From NCBI GenBank assembly GCA_946807835.1, contig OX327702.1:2542001-2606000 (forward strand): a stretch of 64,000 nt of DNA. Direction: 5' to 3'. Source of the stretch: Ailanthus altissimus. Taxonomy: Eukaryota > Streptophyta > Magnoliopsida > Sapindales > Simaroubaceae. Positions 1-10,288 of this stretch are shown one piece after another. The notes below the pieces were generated by a model. It ran no database searches. It was given only the letters and a program-made list of their open reading frames with translations, and was not told where the DNA came from. The translations under genes were made by a program, and so were the position numbers. Within the stretch, counting starts at the first letter, position 1. Each line of letters starts with the position of its first letter.

Positions 1-408
1 CCATACTAATCTCTTACATAAAATTCTTAACTCCTTTAAAAATTTTAATCCCTTCAACATATACTCATACGTCATAATATCATTCACTACCTTGATATCA
101 TTCAAAAAAAATGTAGTATTTCTACGCAACTAAGTTGTCATTCAAATCAGAATATTGAAAGCATTATCTTAAACGATCAAAAATCAACTTCAATAAAAAG
201 ACCTTTAGTTCAACTGATTCTTAAACTATAGATCTTAACATTATATCTCTTACTTTAACTCTTAAAAAAATAGTCCACCTTATTGGACATCATTTTCTCA
301 TTGAGATTGACATGTCTGCTTTTTCTAATATGCTCGATTTCAAATAGAAAAGATTCTACTAGCACAATCACTGCGATGGCAAATATGATTCTTTTAACTA
401 TTCCTTTA
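1..408. other. Non-coding left edge, probably interior of retroelement copy A
   Basis: No convincing gene is visible here: the sequence is AT-rich with stops in all frames. By position it should be the interior of the LOG-carrying LTR element whose 5' LTR is at 3417-6121 on the minus strand. The matching part is deleted in copy B, so it cannot be confirmed by comparison. No LTR end or polypurine tract is recognised. Confidence 0.4.
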
Positions 409-474
409 ACGTCATCCACGTAAAAGGAAAGGACAAAACGATTATTGATTTTCTTTCATAAAACTCTATAAATA
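409..474 (+). promoter_or_regulatory. Putative core promoter of the 397-codon gene
   Basis: A TATAAATA box lies at 467-474, about 63 bases before the ATG at 537. Two ACGT cores (within ACGTCATCCACGT, 409-421), the bZIP/TGA-type target, lie about 50 bases upstream of it. The expected leader is short and has no upstream ATG before 537. This is inferred from motif and spacing. In copy B the region is deleted. Confidence 0.5.
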
Positions 475-536
475 GCCTAAACCTCATAATCACTTTTCTA
501 GCAATAAATAAAACCAACCTTCTTACCATCTTCATA

Positions 537-1730
537 ATGAATCCCATTATCATAACTCCTCCTGTTCCTTTTTCTCCACCACAATTTTCAGACCTAATCA
601 AAACCAGAACACTCCATTCCCGTGCCAAAGAATTCATCAGACACTACGCCATCTTAGCAGTCCAAGAACACGGCCTCACAGTTCTTGGTGGCCCTTTGTT
701 CAACTTAGAATACCCTTTCTTTCACCTGCACTCTTTTTTCCCATTTTCCCAATGGTCCAAACCTGTCATTTACTTGTTATGGTACCTGTTGGATCTGTAT
801 ACAATCGCCATGGAATTCCCATTACTTAGAACCCTCCAAAAATTAGAAAAATGTGATGAAGATCATCCAGCCCTGATTTTTCTCCAATGGTTTTACCCAA
901 AGACATGGTGGATAACTAAATTTCAATACATGATTGCAAACAACACAAATGCTGCAGTCCCCAGACAACATCTTTGGTCAGTCTTACTTCTCCAACGGAA
1001 GGGTATGATTATTTCAGATCACGAGATTCATTATTACCCCACTGTTAAGGATTACTTCACATTTACCCTTTCACTAAAGGGATCAATTAAGCTCTGGCCT
1101 GAAGAAGTAATTCAGCAAAAGAGAGAACTTGAAAGAATTCTTGCTCAGGAAAATCAAATAATTCCTCCGTCTGTTTGGATCTCCCCAGAAGATGCTGCAC
1201 CTTGGGAACAAGTTGAAGCTGACTTTACAGAAGACCTGAATTTTGCCAATATACTCAAATTCCAACAAAGACAAAAATATCATCTTTCACATCTCAGAAA
1301 TACAGATTACTCTACTCATCATCACCATATCCCAAACATGACTTATTATGCCAGATACAGACAAGCAATGGATAACCTTCACCAATGGCCTCAGCTAACT
1401 GTCCCGACAGAACCTACCCAATCTCAGCCAGTTGTCCCGACAGAACCTACTCAATCTCAGCCAGTTGTCCCGACAAAACTTGACCAACACCAACCCAATC
1501 TTGACTTATCCCTCTTTCAAGACTCCCAACCTTATCCAACCGACACCCAAATCCAAGAGGAAGCCAGCACATCCCTCATCCAGACCAGCTCACCTGGAGA
1601 AGATCAAGATATGGTAGACCCACATTCCACTCCGCCAGAGCCCTCATTCAATGTATGGGAACAACAACTCCATAAGTTCCTCTCTCACGGATACGACACA
1701 GATGAAAGCGACCAAGGAGACTCATTTTGA
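537..1730 (+). CDS. Intact 397-aa protein of unknown function carried by retroelement A
   Basis: One uninterrupted reading frame begins at the first ATG after a TATA box. I do not recognise the family. The N-terminal two thirds is rich in Trp, Tyr, Phe and Leu (aromatic stretches near residues 60-150) with no clear signal peptide. A His run (HHHH) lies near residue 261. Two and a third copies of an 11-residue Pro/Thr/Gln repeat (33-bp units at 1401, 1434, 1467) follow, then a Ser/Pro/Gln-rich tail ending in acidic residues (DTDESDQGDSF). It has no zinc knuckle, protease, RT or integrase motif. A decayed homologue lies at 50499-51584 in copy B, also just upstream of LOG. The open frame amid decayed DNA suggests youth or selection. 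It could be a captured host gene or a virus-derived gene; nothing seen decides between them. Confidence 0.7.
   Translation: MNPIIITPPVPFSPPQFSDLIKTRTLHSRAKEFIRHYAILAVQEHGLTVLGGPLFNLEYPFFHLHSFFPFSQWSKPVIYLLWYLLDLYTIAMEFPLLRTLQKLEKCDEDHPALIFLQWFYPKTWWITKFQYMIANNTNAAVPRQHLWSVLLLQRKGMIISDHEIHYYPTVKDYFTFTLSLKGSIKLWPEEVIQQKRELERILAQENQIIPPSVWISPEDAAPWEQVEADFTEDLNFANILKFQQRQKYHLSHLRNTDYSTHHHHIPNMTYYARYRQAMDNLHQWPQLTVPTEPTQSQPVVPTEPTQSQPVVPTKLDQHQPNLDLSLFQDSQPYPTDTQIQEEASTSLIQTSSPGEDQDMVDPHSTPPEPSFNVWEQQLHKFLSHGYDTDESDQGDSF
1401..1483 (+). repeat. 33-bp in-frame tandem repeat inside the 397-aa gene
   Basis: Two full units (1401-1433, 1434-1466) and a partial third encode VPTEPTQSQPV-type repeats. 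Copy B has one unit fewer, so the number varies between copies, as expected for slippage in a disordered segment. Confidence 0.85.
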
Positions 1731-1903
1731 CCTACATTGCTGTTTCTATTTTTCACAGAAACTAGATCTGTGCCGCTTTATTACATCAAAGAGAGACTGA
1801 CTACTGTTTTATCTTTATGTCAAGTGTCATTTATCTTTCTTCATGTCCATTTTTAATCTATCAGCCAAAGATCAATGTTAAGATCATAAAAATCCTTGAA
1901 ATT

Positions 1904-1909
1904 AATAAA
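1904..1909 (+). terminator. AATAAA poly(A) signal after the 397-aa gene
   Basis: An AATAAA lies about 175 bases past the stop codon and is kept in copy B near 52092. It is a plausible 3'-end signal; this is inference from sequence only. Confidence 0.45.
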
Positions 1910-2254
1910 GTTAATTTGGCCTCATGTCCAAAGTCCAATTGTTAGCTCAAAAAGTCTTCAAGTCATTGATGTATTGTCGACCATTAGTGCCAAAACGGCA
2001 AAGTCCCTAAATCCATAAAATAGGCATTTATTGACTTTTCTTAATCATCTTACCTAACTCATCACGCTTCCGACACAATTTTATTACACTTACATATCAA
2101 CAAATATTTATTCAAAATTTTGCGGCCTATTGTCCCTTATAGAATAATAAAGTAAAACTCATTCTTTTCTATTTACCTCACAAGAATTGAGAAAAACGTA
2201 TATACTTGAACATACTTACACATATGCTCCACAACTATTATCAATTTGTTTCTC

Positions 2255-2262
2255 TATAAATA
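2255..2262 (+). promoter_or_regulatory. TATA box of the LOG-like gene, copy A
   Basis: TATAAATA lies 68 bases before the ATG at 2323. It is conserved at 52437-52444 in copy B at nearly the same distance, so the gene travelled with its own core promoter. Confidence 0.6.
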
Positions 2263-2322
2263 CATTGTTTTTGCATCCTTATACAAACTCAAAAATATTC
2301 AGAGATTAGGGTGAGCGTAACA

Positions 2323-2976
2323 ATGGAGGAAACCTCAGCTCGTCGATTTACAAAAATTTGTGTCTTTTGTGGATCCAACCCTGGAAATACTGAAGAGTTT
2401 ACAAAAGTTGCAGAAAATCTTGGTAAGGTATTAGCTGAGCGAAATATACATTTAGTATATGGAGGAGGTAACCGAGGGTTAATGGGGTCTGTGGCAAAAG
2501 CTGCACACAATAAAGGTAGTCGAGTTTTGGGTATCATTCCAAAACCTCTAACTATTGAAAATGTTGTAGGAAAAACAATTGGGGATGAGTTACAAGTCTC
2601 ATCTATGCACGAGCGAATGGCTCAAATGCTTAGGCATGCGAATGCTTTCATAGCTCTACCAGGAGGTTTCGGGACCTTGGAGGAAATTTTTCAAATTGTC
2701 TCATGGGCACAATTACAAATCCACCAAAAAACCAATTGGTTTGTTAAATGTTAATGGTTTTTACGACGGGTTGATATCTTTTCTTGACTATGCAGCGGGA
2801 ACACAATTCATCCCACTTCTAGCACGACGGATTCTTATTTCAGCTCCAACTGTTGATCAACTGATTGATCAATTACAGTCTTTTATTCCTCTGTCTAATC
2901 CAACATTGCATCAGTTAGATTGGTCTACTCATGACAGTCAGAAGAAGCGCAAAATAGACTTAAATCTCACTCCGTA
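2323..2976 (+). pseudogene. LOG: LOG-type cytokinin riboside 5'-monophosphate phosphoribohydrolase, one frameshift
   Basis: LOG enzymes release active cytokinin free bases from cytokinin nucleotides in the cytosol and nucleus. The frame starts at ATG 2323 (an upstream in-frame GTG at 2311 is not a plausible plant start). It shows the N-terminal CVFCGSNPGN motif, the nucleotide-binding VYGGGNRGLMG, Arg98 in MHERMAQ, and the family signature PGGFGTLEE (residues 113-121). An A-run of six (2726-2731; five in copy B) shifts the frame near codon 134, ending it early at 2754. The rest continues in another frame to 2976 and would give the usual total of about 217 residues. The tail is KKRKIDLNLTP, a basic cluster plus a DLNxxP repression-type motif. 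Plant LOG genes normally have several introns; this one has none, suggesting a spliced-RNA origin. It could be functional if the sixth A is a sequencing error. Confidence 0.85.
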
Positions 2977-3023
2977 GCCTCTACTGTATTTTTGTTGCTG
3001 CTATTGTTGTTGTTTTCCTTTTC

Positions 3024-3029
3024 AATAAA
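3024..3029 (+). terminator. AATAAA poly(A) signal after LOG, copy A
   Basis: AATAAA lies 47 bases after the LOG stop codon within a T-rich stretch. It is kept in copy B at 53211-53216. Confidence 0.5.
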
Positions 3030-3396
3030 AGTTGTTTCAATTGATGTCTTCAATACTCTACTTCTCTATATTTTGTCATTGAGAAAATTATCTCAATTTA
3101 CTCTATGACATGCAAATTATCATTATAAGATATTCAACATCACTCTTACTAAGCATATGAGTCATAACTTTAAAAAAAAAATCTAAATAGTAACATTAAG
3201 ATCCACAAGGTACCATTATCCACAACAACAACAATCTTAGCAGCTCTTGGATAATGTGTCATCTTCACAAAATCATACAAAATTTAAGGAATATGTCAAA
3301 CTTTTACACAACAAAGCTACAAATACAATCCTAAGGATTTGGCATCTGCTCGGTTCCCTTGACTCGACACTTAAAAGTCTACAGAATCATATCTTA

Positions 3397-3408
3397 GCTC
3401 TGATACCA
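3397..3408 (-). other. Primer-binding site of retroelement A
   Basis: The plus strand reads GCTCTGATACCA, the complement of the initiator tRNA-Met primer site TGGTATCAGAGC. It sits 8 bases inside the LTR end at 3417, which fixes the element on the minus strand. Confidence 0.8.
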
Positions 3409-3416
3409 ATAAAAGC

Positions 3417-6121
3417 TGTCACGCCCCAGACCCAACAGATCTGTCACACGACATCACTTACATTCATTCAATAATACTTAAACATTCATTTTAATTTCTT
3501 TCAGAATTATAGCAATTGAATTATGACTGGGACAATTACTAAACCGGAGATACGCAGAGTTTTCTCAGAGATTAACACTCTACTACGTCACCAGTAGCAA
3601 CTTTGTTACCGGAAGCCCAGAATATATTCATTGCAAATTCTTACTTAAAATCAATCCATTACTACACTTGGTGAAACTTAAACTAAATCCAACCACACAC
3701 AATAAAATAATACATAAGTATTTATTCAACATGGACAAATCAAATATTTTATCCCACGTGTCCCCAAATGAAACACTTAGCAACCTAACAACTTAGGGAA
3801 CCCAAGGAACAGCAGAAGCCTTGCCAAATCCGCTAAGCACACATGTACCTTATTTACCTGAAATCACCATAAACTATAATGAGTATAAAACTCAGTAAGC
3901 ATACTAGTTTTTCATATGTCAAATACAAATACATATATGTACACAATGCATATGTATGATATGTTGTTATCAATCAAAATTATAATCTTATCAAATCACA
4001 TATCATGTAAGCGCTTACACATTCTTTCAAAACACATAATAGGAATACCATTACTCGACTACTACTTAGTAGGACTTACATATCACATATCACATAATGA
4101 GCCAAATGTCACTCGTAGGTGACATACCGTATGAGAGGAATAGTACAAGTGAGGTCTTGAATAACACATATATAATGCTCATGCCCGAAGGTAAAAGCCA
4201 AACCCTCACCCTGATCATCGGTGAGTCCTCTCACATGCACCAATACGCCACCACACGAATGTGATAACTCACTATTCCTTTAGGTACCAATAGGATCCTC
4301 CCTACATACGGAACACATAACATATACCTATCCCGAAGGAAAGGCCACACATAAAGGCTCCACAAATCACATAAGATGCCTACTAAGTCAACAGTGAGTT
4401 CAAGCATCCTCAAAACACAAAATCTTTCTCATTGACATATTGCACCTCAAAGCTTTCTTTGTCAAACACATTTCATTTTGAAAGCTCGCTTTCAAAAACA
4501 CATGTATGTCCATGTTCAATGTCAATGCTCACATTCATAAACACATGTCTTTCACATTTCATATCAAATACACTTTGGCATAACATAAACATATTTTTAA
4601 GCACATTTACAAAATCATACATAGACAATTACTATGCTTATAGTGATTTCAGTAAAAGTCTAGTATACTTACCTCTTAACACTTTCAGCTACAAGGCTTA
4701 AATCTCTTTAACCTATCAATGGAGATTAATCCTTTCATAAGCCTCACAATTCACACAAAATACTTTAAATATCTTACAAAATTATACACAATGCATTTAT
4801 CACATCAAATTGGTCTAAATATTTGGTTTCTCAAAACCTGTCATTCTGACCACTTACACTTAACAAAATTTCTAATACATCAAATGATGTCCAATTACTC
4901 CGAAATCAGAATATATCATTCTTGACTCATATATACTTCTTATATATGAATATTATATCAAAATTCCTACACAATCCATTCCATACACACCATCGAATCC
5001 AAACTACAAACCTGACAGGATCAAGATACTTACTGAATAGTATTCAATCCCCCAATTTTATAAAATCATATACTAACTCAAAAATTATAAAACTACCACA
5101 TAATTACTCTTAACACATATCTCAGTCCATGATAAATATTTCTCTTCCAAATCACTGCCAAAAATATTTTAAAACTATTTTATTCCATAGCTTTAAAAAC
5201 CTGTTAATCAAACACTGCAATGAGCTGATACACTTTAGAAATTCATAACACTTCAACCACATTGATCTAAATTCTCAATTCCGAGTATATCATATTAGAC
5301 ATATAAAATTATCATATTCCATAAATTCGTAATTTTTTAAGATCATTCAGTAGGACAAACATTGTTCGTCACTGTATTATACTGTTCACATAGGAAATTT
5401 CCATAATTTCAGGGTCATTTTGGTAAATTCACTATAAATTCAATTTCCAGAATTTTCAATCGATTCAAAGTCTCAGATGATCCTTAACATGTCTAATTTC
5501 ATATACTCAAAATTCAAAACCAGAATCGAATCACAACAATTTATAAAATTCCTAGATCAAGAGGCTATCCAGCAGAAATTCCATAATTCATCATGATTTA
5601 TCAAACTATCTTATAGATCATCATCAATTCTCACAACATCAAACGAAATACACATCAAATCCTTAATTATACATATTTCCAGAAATCAAAACTTAAAGAA
5701 ATTAACTTAATTAACACCAATAAATTGATAATTAGTTGTGATATACCTCTAAAGATCCAAAATTCTCATTTTCTTCTTCTTCTTCTCTTTCTCTCTCCTT
5801 TATTTCTCTCTTCTCTCTCTAAAAATGGGTAGCTCGACTAAAATGAGAGAATTAGGGTTTTAAAAGTGTATTTTTATACTAAGTGGCTAATTTTTGGTAT
5901 TTACAAATTTACCCCCAAAACTTTCAAAGTATTACAATTTGGTCCCTAAAATAAATTTAAAGTCTTGCAATTAAACCCAATGCTAATAGTATCACCTTAA
6001 CCTATACAGACACTACTAATAATAATATATAAATCAAGTATCACCAACATACAAATAAAATACGTATATTTATACATTTATAAATACTTATTCTTACCAG
6101 TCGTGGATACTGGTTACTACA
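3417..6121 (-). repeat. 5' LTR of LOG-carrying retroelement A (2705 bp)
   Basis: On the minus strand the LTR begins TGTAGTAACCAG at 6121 and ends GGGGCGTGACA at 3417, with the usual TG...CA ends. It aligns along its length with the LTR at 53606-56422 with many scattered differences. Short open frames inside it have no family resemblance and shift between copies, so I read it as non-coding. Confidence 0.8.
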
Positions 6122-6640
6122 CATCTCATACATTATTGAGTGCTTATCACAAGGACCGAGATTGACTATCATTAAATGCCCGAGGTATTGAAATAATGGT
6201 TACCACTTTTAACAAATGATTGAGATAAAAATCTAGTTACTCAATATAGTAGTGTTAGTTTGCAATGACAATGCAAGTGGCTAGTGCCAAGGATCAAAAT
6301 CCTATAGTGGGGGAATTATTATTTTATGAAGTCATAGATAAGATTTGAAACAGTGACAATTATATGTTCAAGGTTGCAATTTTCAAGTGTAATTGGGTTG
6401 AGAGCTGAGGCAATGTCAAAGATGATGATCTTAGGTTTACAATTATCGAATTGAAATATTTAGGTCATAAGTCAGACTCTTTTATATTGACTTCTTAAGC
6501 CAAGTAAGTATTCTATTTTGTTGACCAAGAAGATAAGGGGTTAGCAATAATTTGCTCCTTACTTGCAAGAGGAAGTATGGTAGAATCAATAATTGAAGAA
6601 GTTGAGTTGATAATGTAATGGGACATCCATTAATAATAAA
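6122..6640 (+). pseudogene. CACTA (En/Spm) transposase fragment, DUF4216-type region
   Basis: Between 6268 and 6560 one frame, broken by four stop codons, reads as the conserved DUF4216-type region next to TNP2-type CACTA transposases. Landmarks are MQVASAKDQNP, then FKVAIFKCNWVES, then a GHKSDSFILTS segment followed by VFYFVDQEDKG. The catalytic transposase domain and the element ends are not seen here and would lie left of retroelement A, which appears to have inserted into this transposon. It is inactive. Confidence 0.75.
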
Positions 6641-7539
6641 AAAACCACCATGTAGTGTACACCTAACCAAATTGTGATGTTATATGGTTGAACTAATAAT
6701 AAATCAATATGGCTATAAGTTGAAATATCATCCATTATTGTTTATTCTTAGCATAATGCTTCTTTATAAACTTAAATATTGAGTTTTTAAACCATATTAT
6801 TGAATTTTATTGTTAAAATATTATTGTTTGATATTGTATTTTATTTTTGCAATCTAGTTATCTCACTTGTTCAACTTGGACAATTAACTGATTTTTGGTG
6901 AGTGTGACATTAAGATCCTAACTTGCTCACAATTATGACTTGTTTGAAATTAATCTATGAAAGTTGACATTTCGAGCCTATACCTATGACCTTTTTACTC
7001 TTTTAAAACATTAAATTAGTTATTCGTGGACTCATAATTGCATCAACATCCATAATATATTGTTTGACTATCATTACATTTTCATTTTGATCTATTTTCC
7101 TAGGTTTTAATATGGCTCATGAATAGAAATCGATTAAAGTTGCACTTCAACTTGTGTGCAAAATAATAGATGTTGTCATAAAGTAATTAAATATTTTTTT
7201 AAATTCATTAAAAATGAGTGAATAATATTTGGTTTTCCTCTTTTGGTTAGAAATGAATTATAAGAGTTGTACATGCAAAGTGCAAGCAACAAAACTTTGT
7301 AACAATAATTAATTATTGTATGCAGAATAATTGTTGTCGTTCTCAAGTTGGAAGCTTTCATTTCTGCCAAGTTAAGGCCTTAAAAAGAAGTTACAAGTAA
7401 CAATATTGGTTGAAATTTGAACAATTTTTCTTTCTTTTGAACTTAGTTCATTGATTGATTGGGATAAACAATTTATATTTCTATGGAACACTGATGATAA
7501 GGTTGATAAATATTTATGTACTTTTTTTAAAGTATTAAT
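6641..7539. other. AT-rich sequence with no recognised gene
   Basis: I see no coding similarity, RNA gene or clear repeat. It may be the tail of the decayed CACTA element, but no CACTA terminus is recognised. Confidence 0.4.
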
Positions 7540-7860
7540 TGTTAAAGTTGGTGTTTATGTGCCATTTAAATTATTATATGAATATTTGTTTATTTAATAT
7601 TTATGTAATAAATATTTTAAATAAATCGTTAATTATTAATTATATGGTAATAAGCTTATAACTTTTCAGACATTATAGATCTAAAAGAGTTTAGGTTAAT
7701 GCTAAGAGTTAACATTCTAAGGAGTTAGAACTTTATCTGAAATAAGGATAAAGACCTGAGAATATATGTAATATCTAATCCCTATTAGTAGTATTGATGC
7801 TTAGATTTTGGTATAGAGTAATAAAGACACTGTAGGGTTACCCGATTCTAACCTTATTAG
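7540..7860 (+). repeat. Fragment of a copia LTR (5' part, plus orientation)
   Basis: It starts TGTTAAAGTTGGTG and follows the same order of landmarks (AAGAGTTTAG, CTAAGAGTTAAC, CCTGAGAATATA) as the LTR start at 32251 and the reverse complement of the LTR ends at 17882 and 24639. It breaks off after about 300 bases, near the gypsy LTR that begins around 7900. Confidence 0.6.
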
Positions 7861-8548
7861 AAATAATTTTTTTATTGTGTGCGAGAGAGATATTAGACCT
7901 AATTTGATAATTTCACACTCGGTCGGAGCGTCGGAAGACCCTAGAATATTTTTAGAATTTTTCTTTATTGGTTTGGAAAAGAAAATTTTAATTTACTACA
8001 TGAATTTCCATTTAGGGGTTATGTATGGAATAAGCCTTTGTTGAAAAACACAATCCATATATTAGAGAATAGACCAATTAGAGACAATTTCATAGATTGC
8101 CAGGTTGAAAGTCTAGTTAGTTCCTTTGACTATTCTAACTAAATAGTTAGAAATGAACTAATTAAATCCTTCCATTTTGAATTAATGCCAATTTAAAAAT
8201 TTTGAGTTAATTAAGAGGCAAATTGGTCTTTTGGGAGAGCACAATATAAGGAGGAAGTGTGTATAATTTTGGCTAAGTTAAAAACAAAGATATTTAGGGT
8301 GAAATGAGAGAAAGTTCGGCCAAGGTGAAGGGGGTGTTGCTATGGTGAAACGCAAGACTTTTTTTTTTTTTGGAGTTTTCATGCTTAATCAAGCCAAAAT
8401 AAAGCAAATCACAAGTTCCTAAGATCAATTGAAACCTCCATTAGTGGAAATCCAAGAAAAAGTGGTAAGAAAAGCATTGTTTTGTGAAGATGATATGTGA
8501 ACTTTCAAGATTGCTTCAATTGATGTTATTGTGTGTATTCTTGATTTA

Positions 8549-8912
8549 GATTGAGTTGAATTCTAGTGTGGAGCTTGAAAGAGTCATCAAATTGAAGAAA
8601 TTGGTAAGATAAGAATTAGAATTTTGGGTGACTTTGATGTAGAGACTTCAATTGGTTGTAATTAGTGCATTAAAATGAAATTGGCTTGATTTTGATGCTA
8701 TTGGAACAAGAAATTGAGAAAAGGGTTTAGATTGAGTTGAATTCTAGTGTGGAGCTTGAAGGAGTTATCAAATTGAAGAAATTGGCAAGGAAGAATTAGG
8801 GTTTTGAGTGACTTTGATGTAGAGACTTCAATTGGTTATAATTAGGACATTAGAATGAAATTAGCTTGATTTTAATGCTATTGGAGTAAGACATTGATGA
8901 AAAGAAATGTGT
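8549..8912 (+). repeat. 182-bp direct tandem duplication inside the gypsy LTR
   Basis: The block starting TTGAGTTGAATTCTAGTG at 8549 recurs at 8731, including GTAGAGACTTCAATTGGTT, with scattered substitutions and small length differences. It is an old local duplication within one LTR. Confidence 0.8.
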
Positions 8913-9917
8913 TGGGTGGTGGTTGTAAATTCAGCCACTTTAAGGAAGTTAGGGTTGAGTTGTGTTTTAGTTGAATTGTTGTGCATAAATGGTGTCTTAT
9001 GTAAATTGAATGTATATGGTTAATGAAAAATAAAAATTGAAGAAAATGAGACATAATTGTCTATTGTGGTAAGGTGAAGGGCAATTATGTCCAATCGAAG
9101 TTATAGGGTGTTAAGCAACTTTCTGGGTGTCGGATGGTGAATTAGATAAGATTGAATGGCTTCGTAAATAAAAATCTGAAAGTAGTATTCATTCGGACTT
9201 TGTATGCCAATTAGGGCATTTAGTAGTTAAATGAGATTCTAGTGTTTGAATTGGTTCTAAATGTCATTTATGACGTGTAGGTGAAGAAAATTGAGACCGG
9301 TAATGGGAGCAGAAATCCAGAGCGAAATTGAGCTCAAAGCGGCTGTGAGTGAAAATTTGTCATTTTATTTATCTTTCGTTTATTATATTTCCGCATAATG
9401 AAATTGTATGTTTTATGTACTTTTAATGCATAAACATGATTTATGATTTTGATATATATCCATAGATATACTGTTACATGTTCAGTTTAAGAAACAACTT
9501 TAAAACTATTGCATTAGTTTCAAAAGGCCATTAGTACCCTCAGATTATAGTGATGGTGATAGTTTAAGACTCGGTCGGTATCCCATACACATGGGCAGGT
9601 TTTAAGGAGTGTGTCACTAACTCCGAAAAGTCAGGTTGTCAAGTCATGTGAGTCGCTTTATGTGTACGGGGTATTGTCTTGCTATATGTATGCAATGTAG
9701 GATTCCACTGCATAGCCAGTAAGATGTCTTGAGATGTCACAGTGGGTGTTGGTAGCTGAGACTCCCCATGACCTACTCACGTGTGTGGTGCTAGTTGAGT
9801 CGCTGTGTGAGTATAGAGCTTTAGGGTTACCTGTGAGGATACGCACCCAGTTATCCTGATAAGCCTGGACATACCGGTCCCAGTGGGCCATCACTAGTCC
9901 AGGCCTCCCAAGTGGCC

Positions 9918-10104
9918 AGCTCAAGTGGTACAAGGACGGATTCGTTAGGCATCTTGAGGTGGTATAACCCACCCGGGTTCGATTCCTTGGGGGTATGCTT
10001 TGAGTGAATGGAGGTCACTTGGGAGGCCTGGACCAGTGATGGCCCACTGGGACCGGTATGTCCCGACTTATTAGGATAACTGGGTGGGTATCCTCACAAA
10101 AAAA
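9918..10104 (+). repeat. tRNA-derived SINE unit 1
   Basis: The head has A-box-like AGCTCAAGTGG and B box GGTTCGATTCC about 45 bases later, a 3' body ending GGATAACTGGG...CCTCAC, then A7. Unit 2 differs from it at only a few positions, so the two are close in age. Confidence 0.75.
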
Positions 10105-10288
10105 GGCAGCTCAAGTGGTACAAGGACGGATTCGTTAGGCATCTTGAGGTGGTATAACCCACCCGGGTTCGATTCCTTAGGGGTATGCTTTGAGTGAATG
10201 GAGGCCACTTGGGAGGCCTGGACCAGTGATGGCCCACTGGGACCGGTATGTCCCGGCTTATCAGGATAACTGGGTGCGTATCCTCACA
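10105..10288 (+). repeat. tRNA-derived SINE unit 2
   Basis: This is a direct copy of unit 1 starting right after its A7 tail, with A and B boxes intact. It lacks a poly(A) tail at its own 3' end and runs into TTACC instead. Confidence 0.75.

Larger units (their letters stand above)
1..6121 (-). mobile_element. LOG-carrying LTR retrotransposon, copy A (left end outside window)
   Basis: The minus strand reads LTR (6121 down to 3417), an 8-base spacer, a tRNA-Met-type primer-binding site (3408-3397) and then interior DNA with no gag, protease, RT or integrase. In that place lie a 397-codon gene and a LOG gene, both on the plus strand, antisense to the element. The same order and orientation recur in copy B at 50404-56422, where target duplications prove an inserted unit. 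Its right end abuts a CACTA transposase fragment, presumably the insertion target. The 3' LTR lies to the left of the window. The class is probably Ty3-gypsy, judged by LTR length and ends, but without pol this is inferred. It must be mobilised in trans if at all. Confidence 0.7.
9832..10288 (+). mobile_element. Fold-back composite of three tRNA-derived SINE units
   Basis: It consists of an inverted 3' part of a SINE (9832-9917), a full plus-strand unit (9918-10104, ending in seven A) and a second plus-strand unit (10105-10288). The outer ends are near-perfect inverted repeats of about 86 bases, with two mismatches noted (at 9866 and in the ACTAG/ACTGG stretch). The composite is bracketed by TTACC at 9827-9831 and 10289-10293. 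The units carry a pol III A-box-like AGCTCAAGTGG and a perfect B box GGTTCGATTCC. It is embedded in the gypsy LTR. Confidence 0.75.

Noticed and set aside
2311..2322. Upstream in-frame GTG start for the LOG gene
   Set aside because: Plants do not normally start at GTG. The ATG at 2323 fits the TATA spacing and the usual short LOG N-terminus.
1..3416. Copy A LOG and 397-aa genes as an ordinary host gene pair
   Set aside because: The same pair, order, spacing and flanking LTR recur in copy B within TTCGG duplications, which a simple host locus would not explain.
4231..4413. 60-codon minus-strand frame in LTR A, with a counterpart in LTR B (54554-54736)
   Set aside because: Conservation is no better than in the LTR around it and no family is recognised; it is treated as non-coding LTR.
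9682..9972. 96-codon minus-strand open frame
   Set aside because: It overlaps the inverted SINE arm and head. It is a by-product of the GC-richer SINE sequence, with no family resemblance.
9960..9990. Possible tRNA gene (perfect B box)
   Set aside because: The B box is part of the SINE head; no cloverleaf with an acceptor stem could be formed around it.
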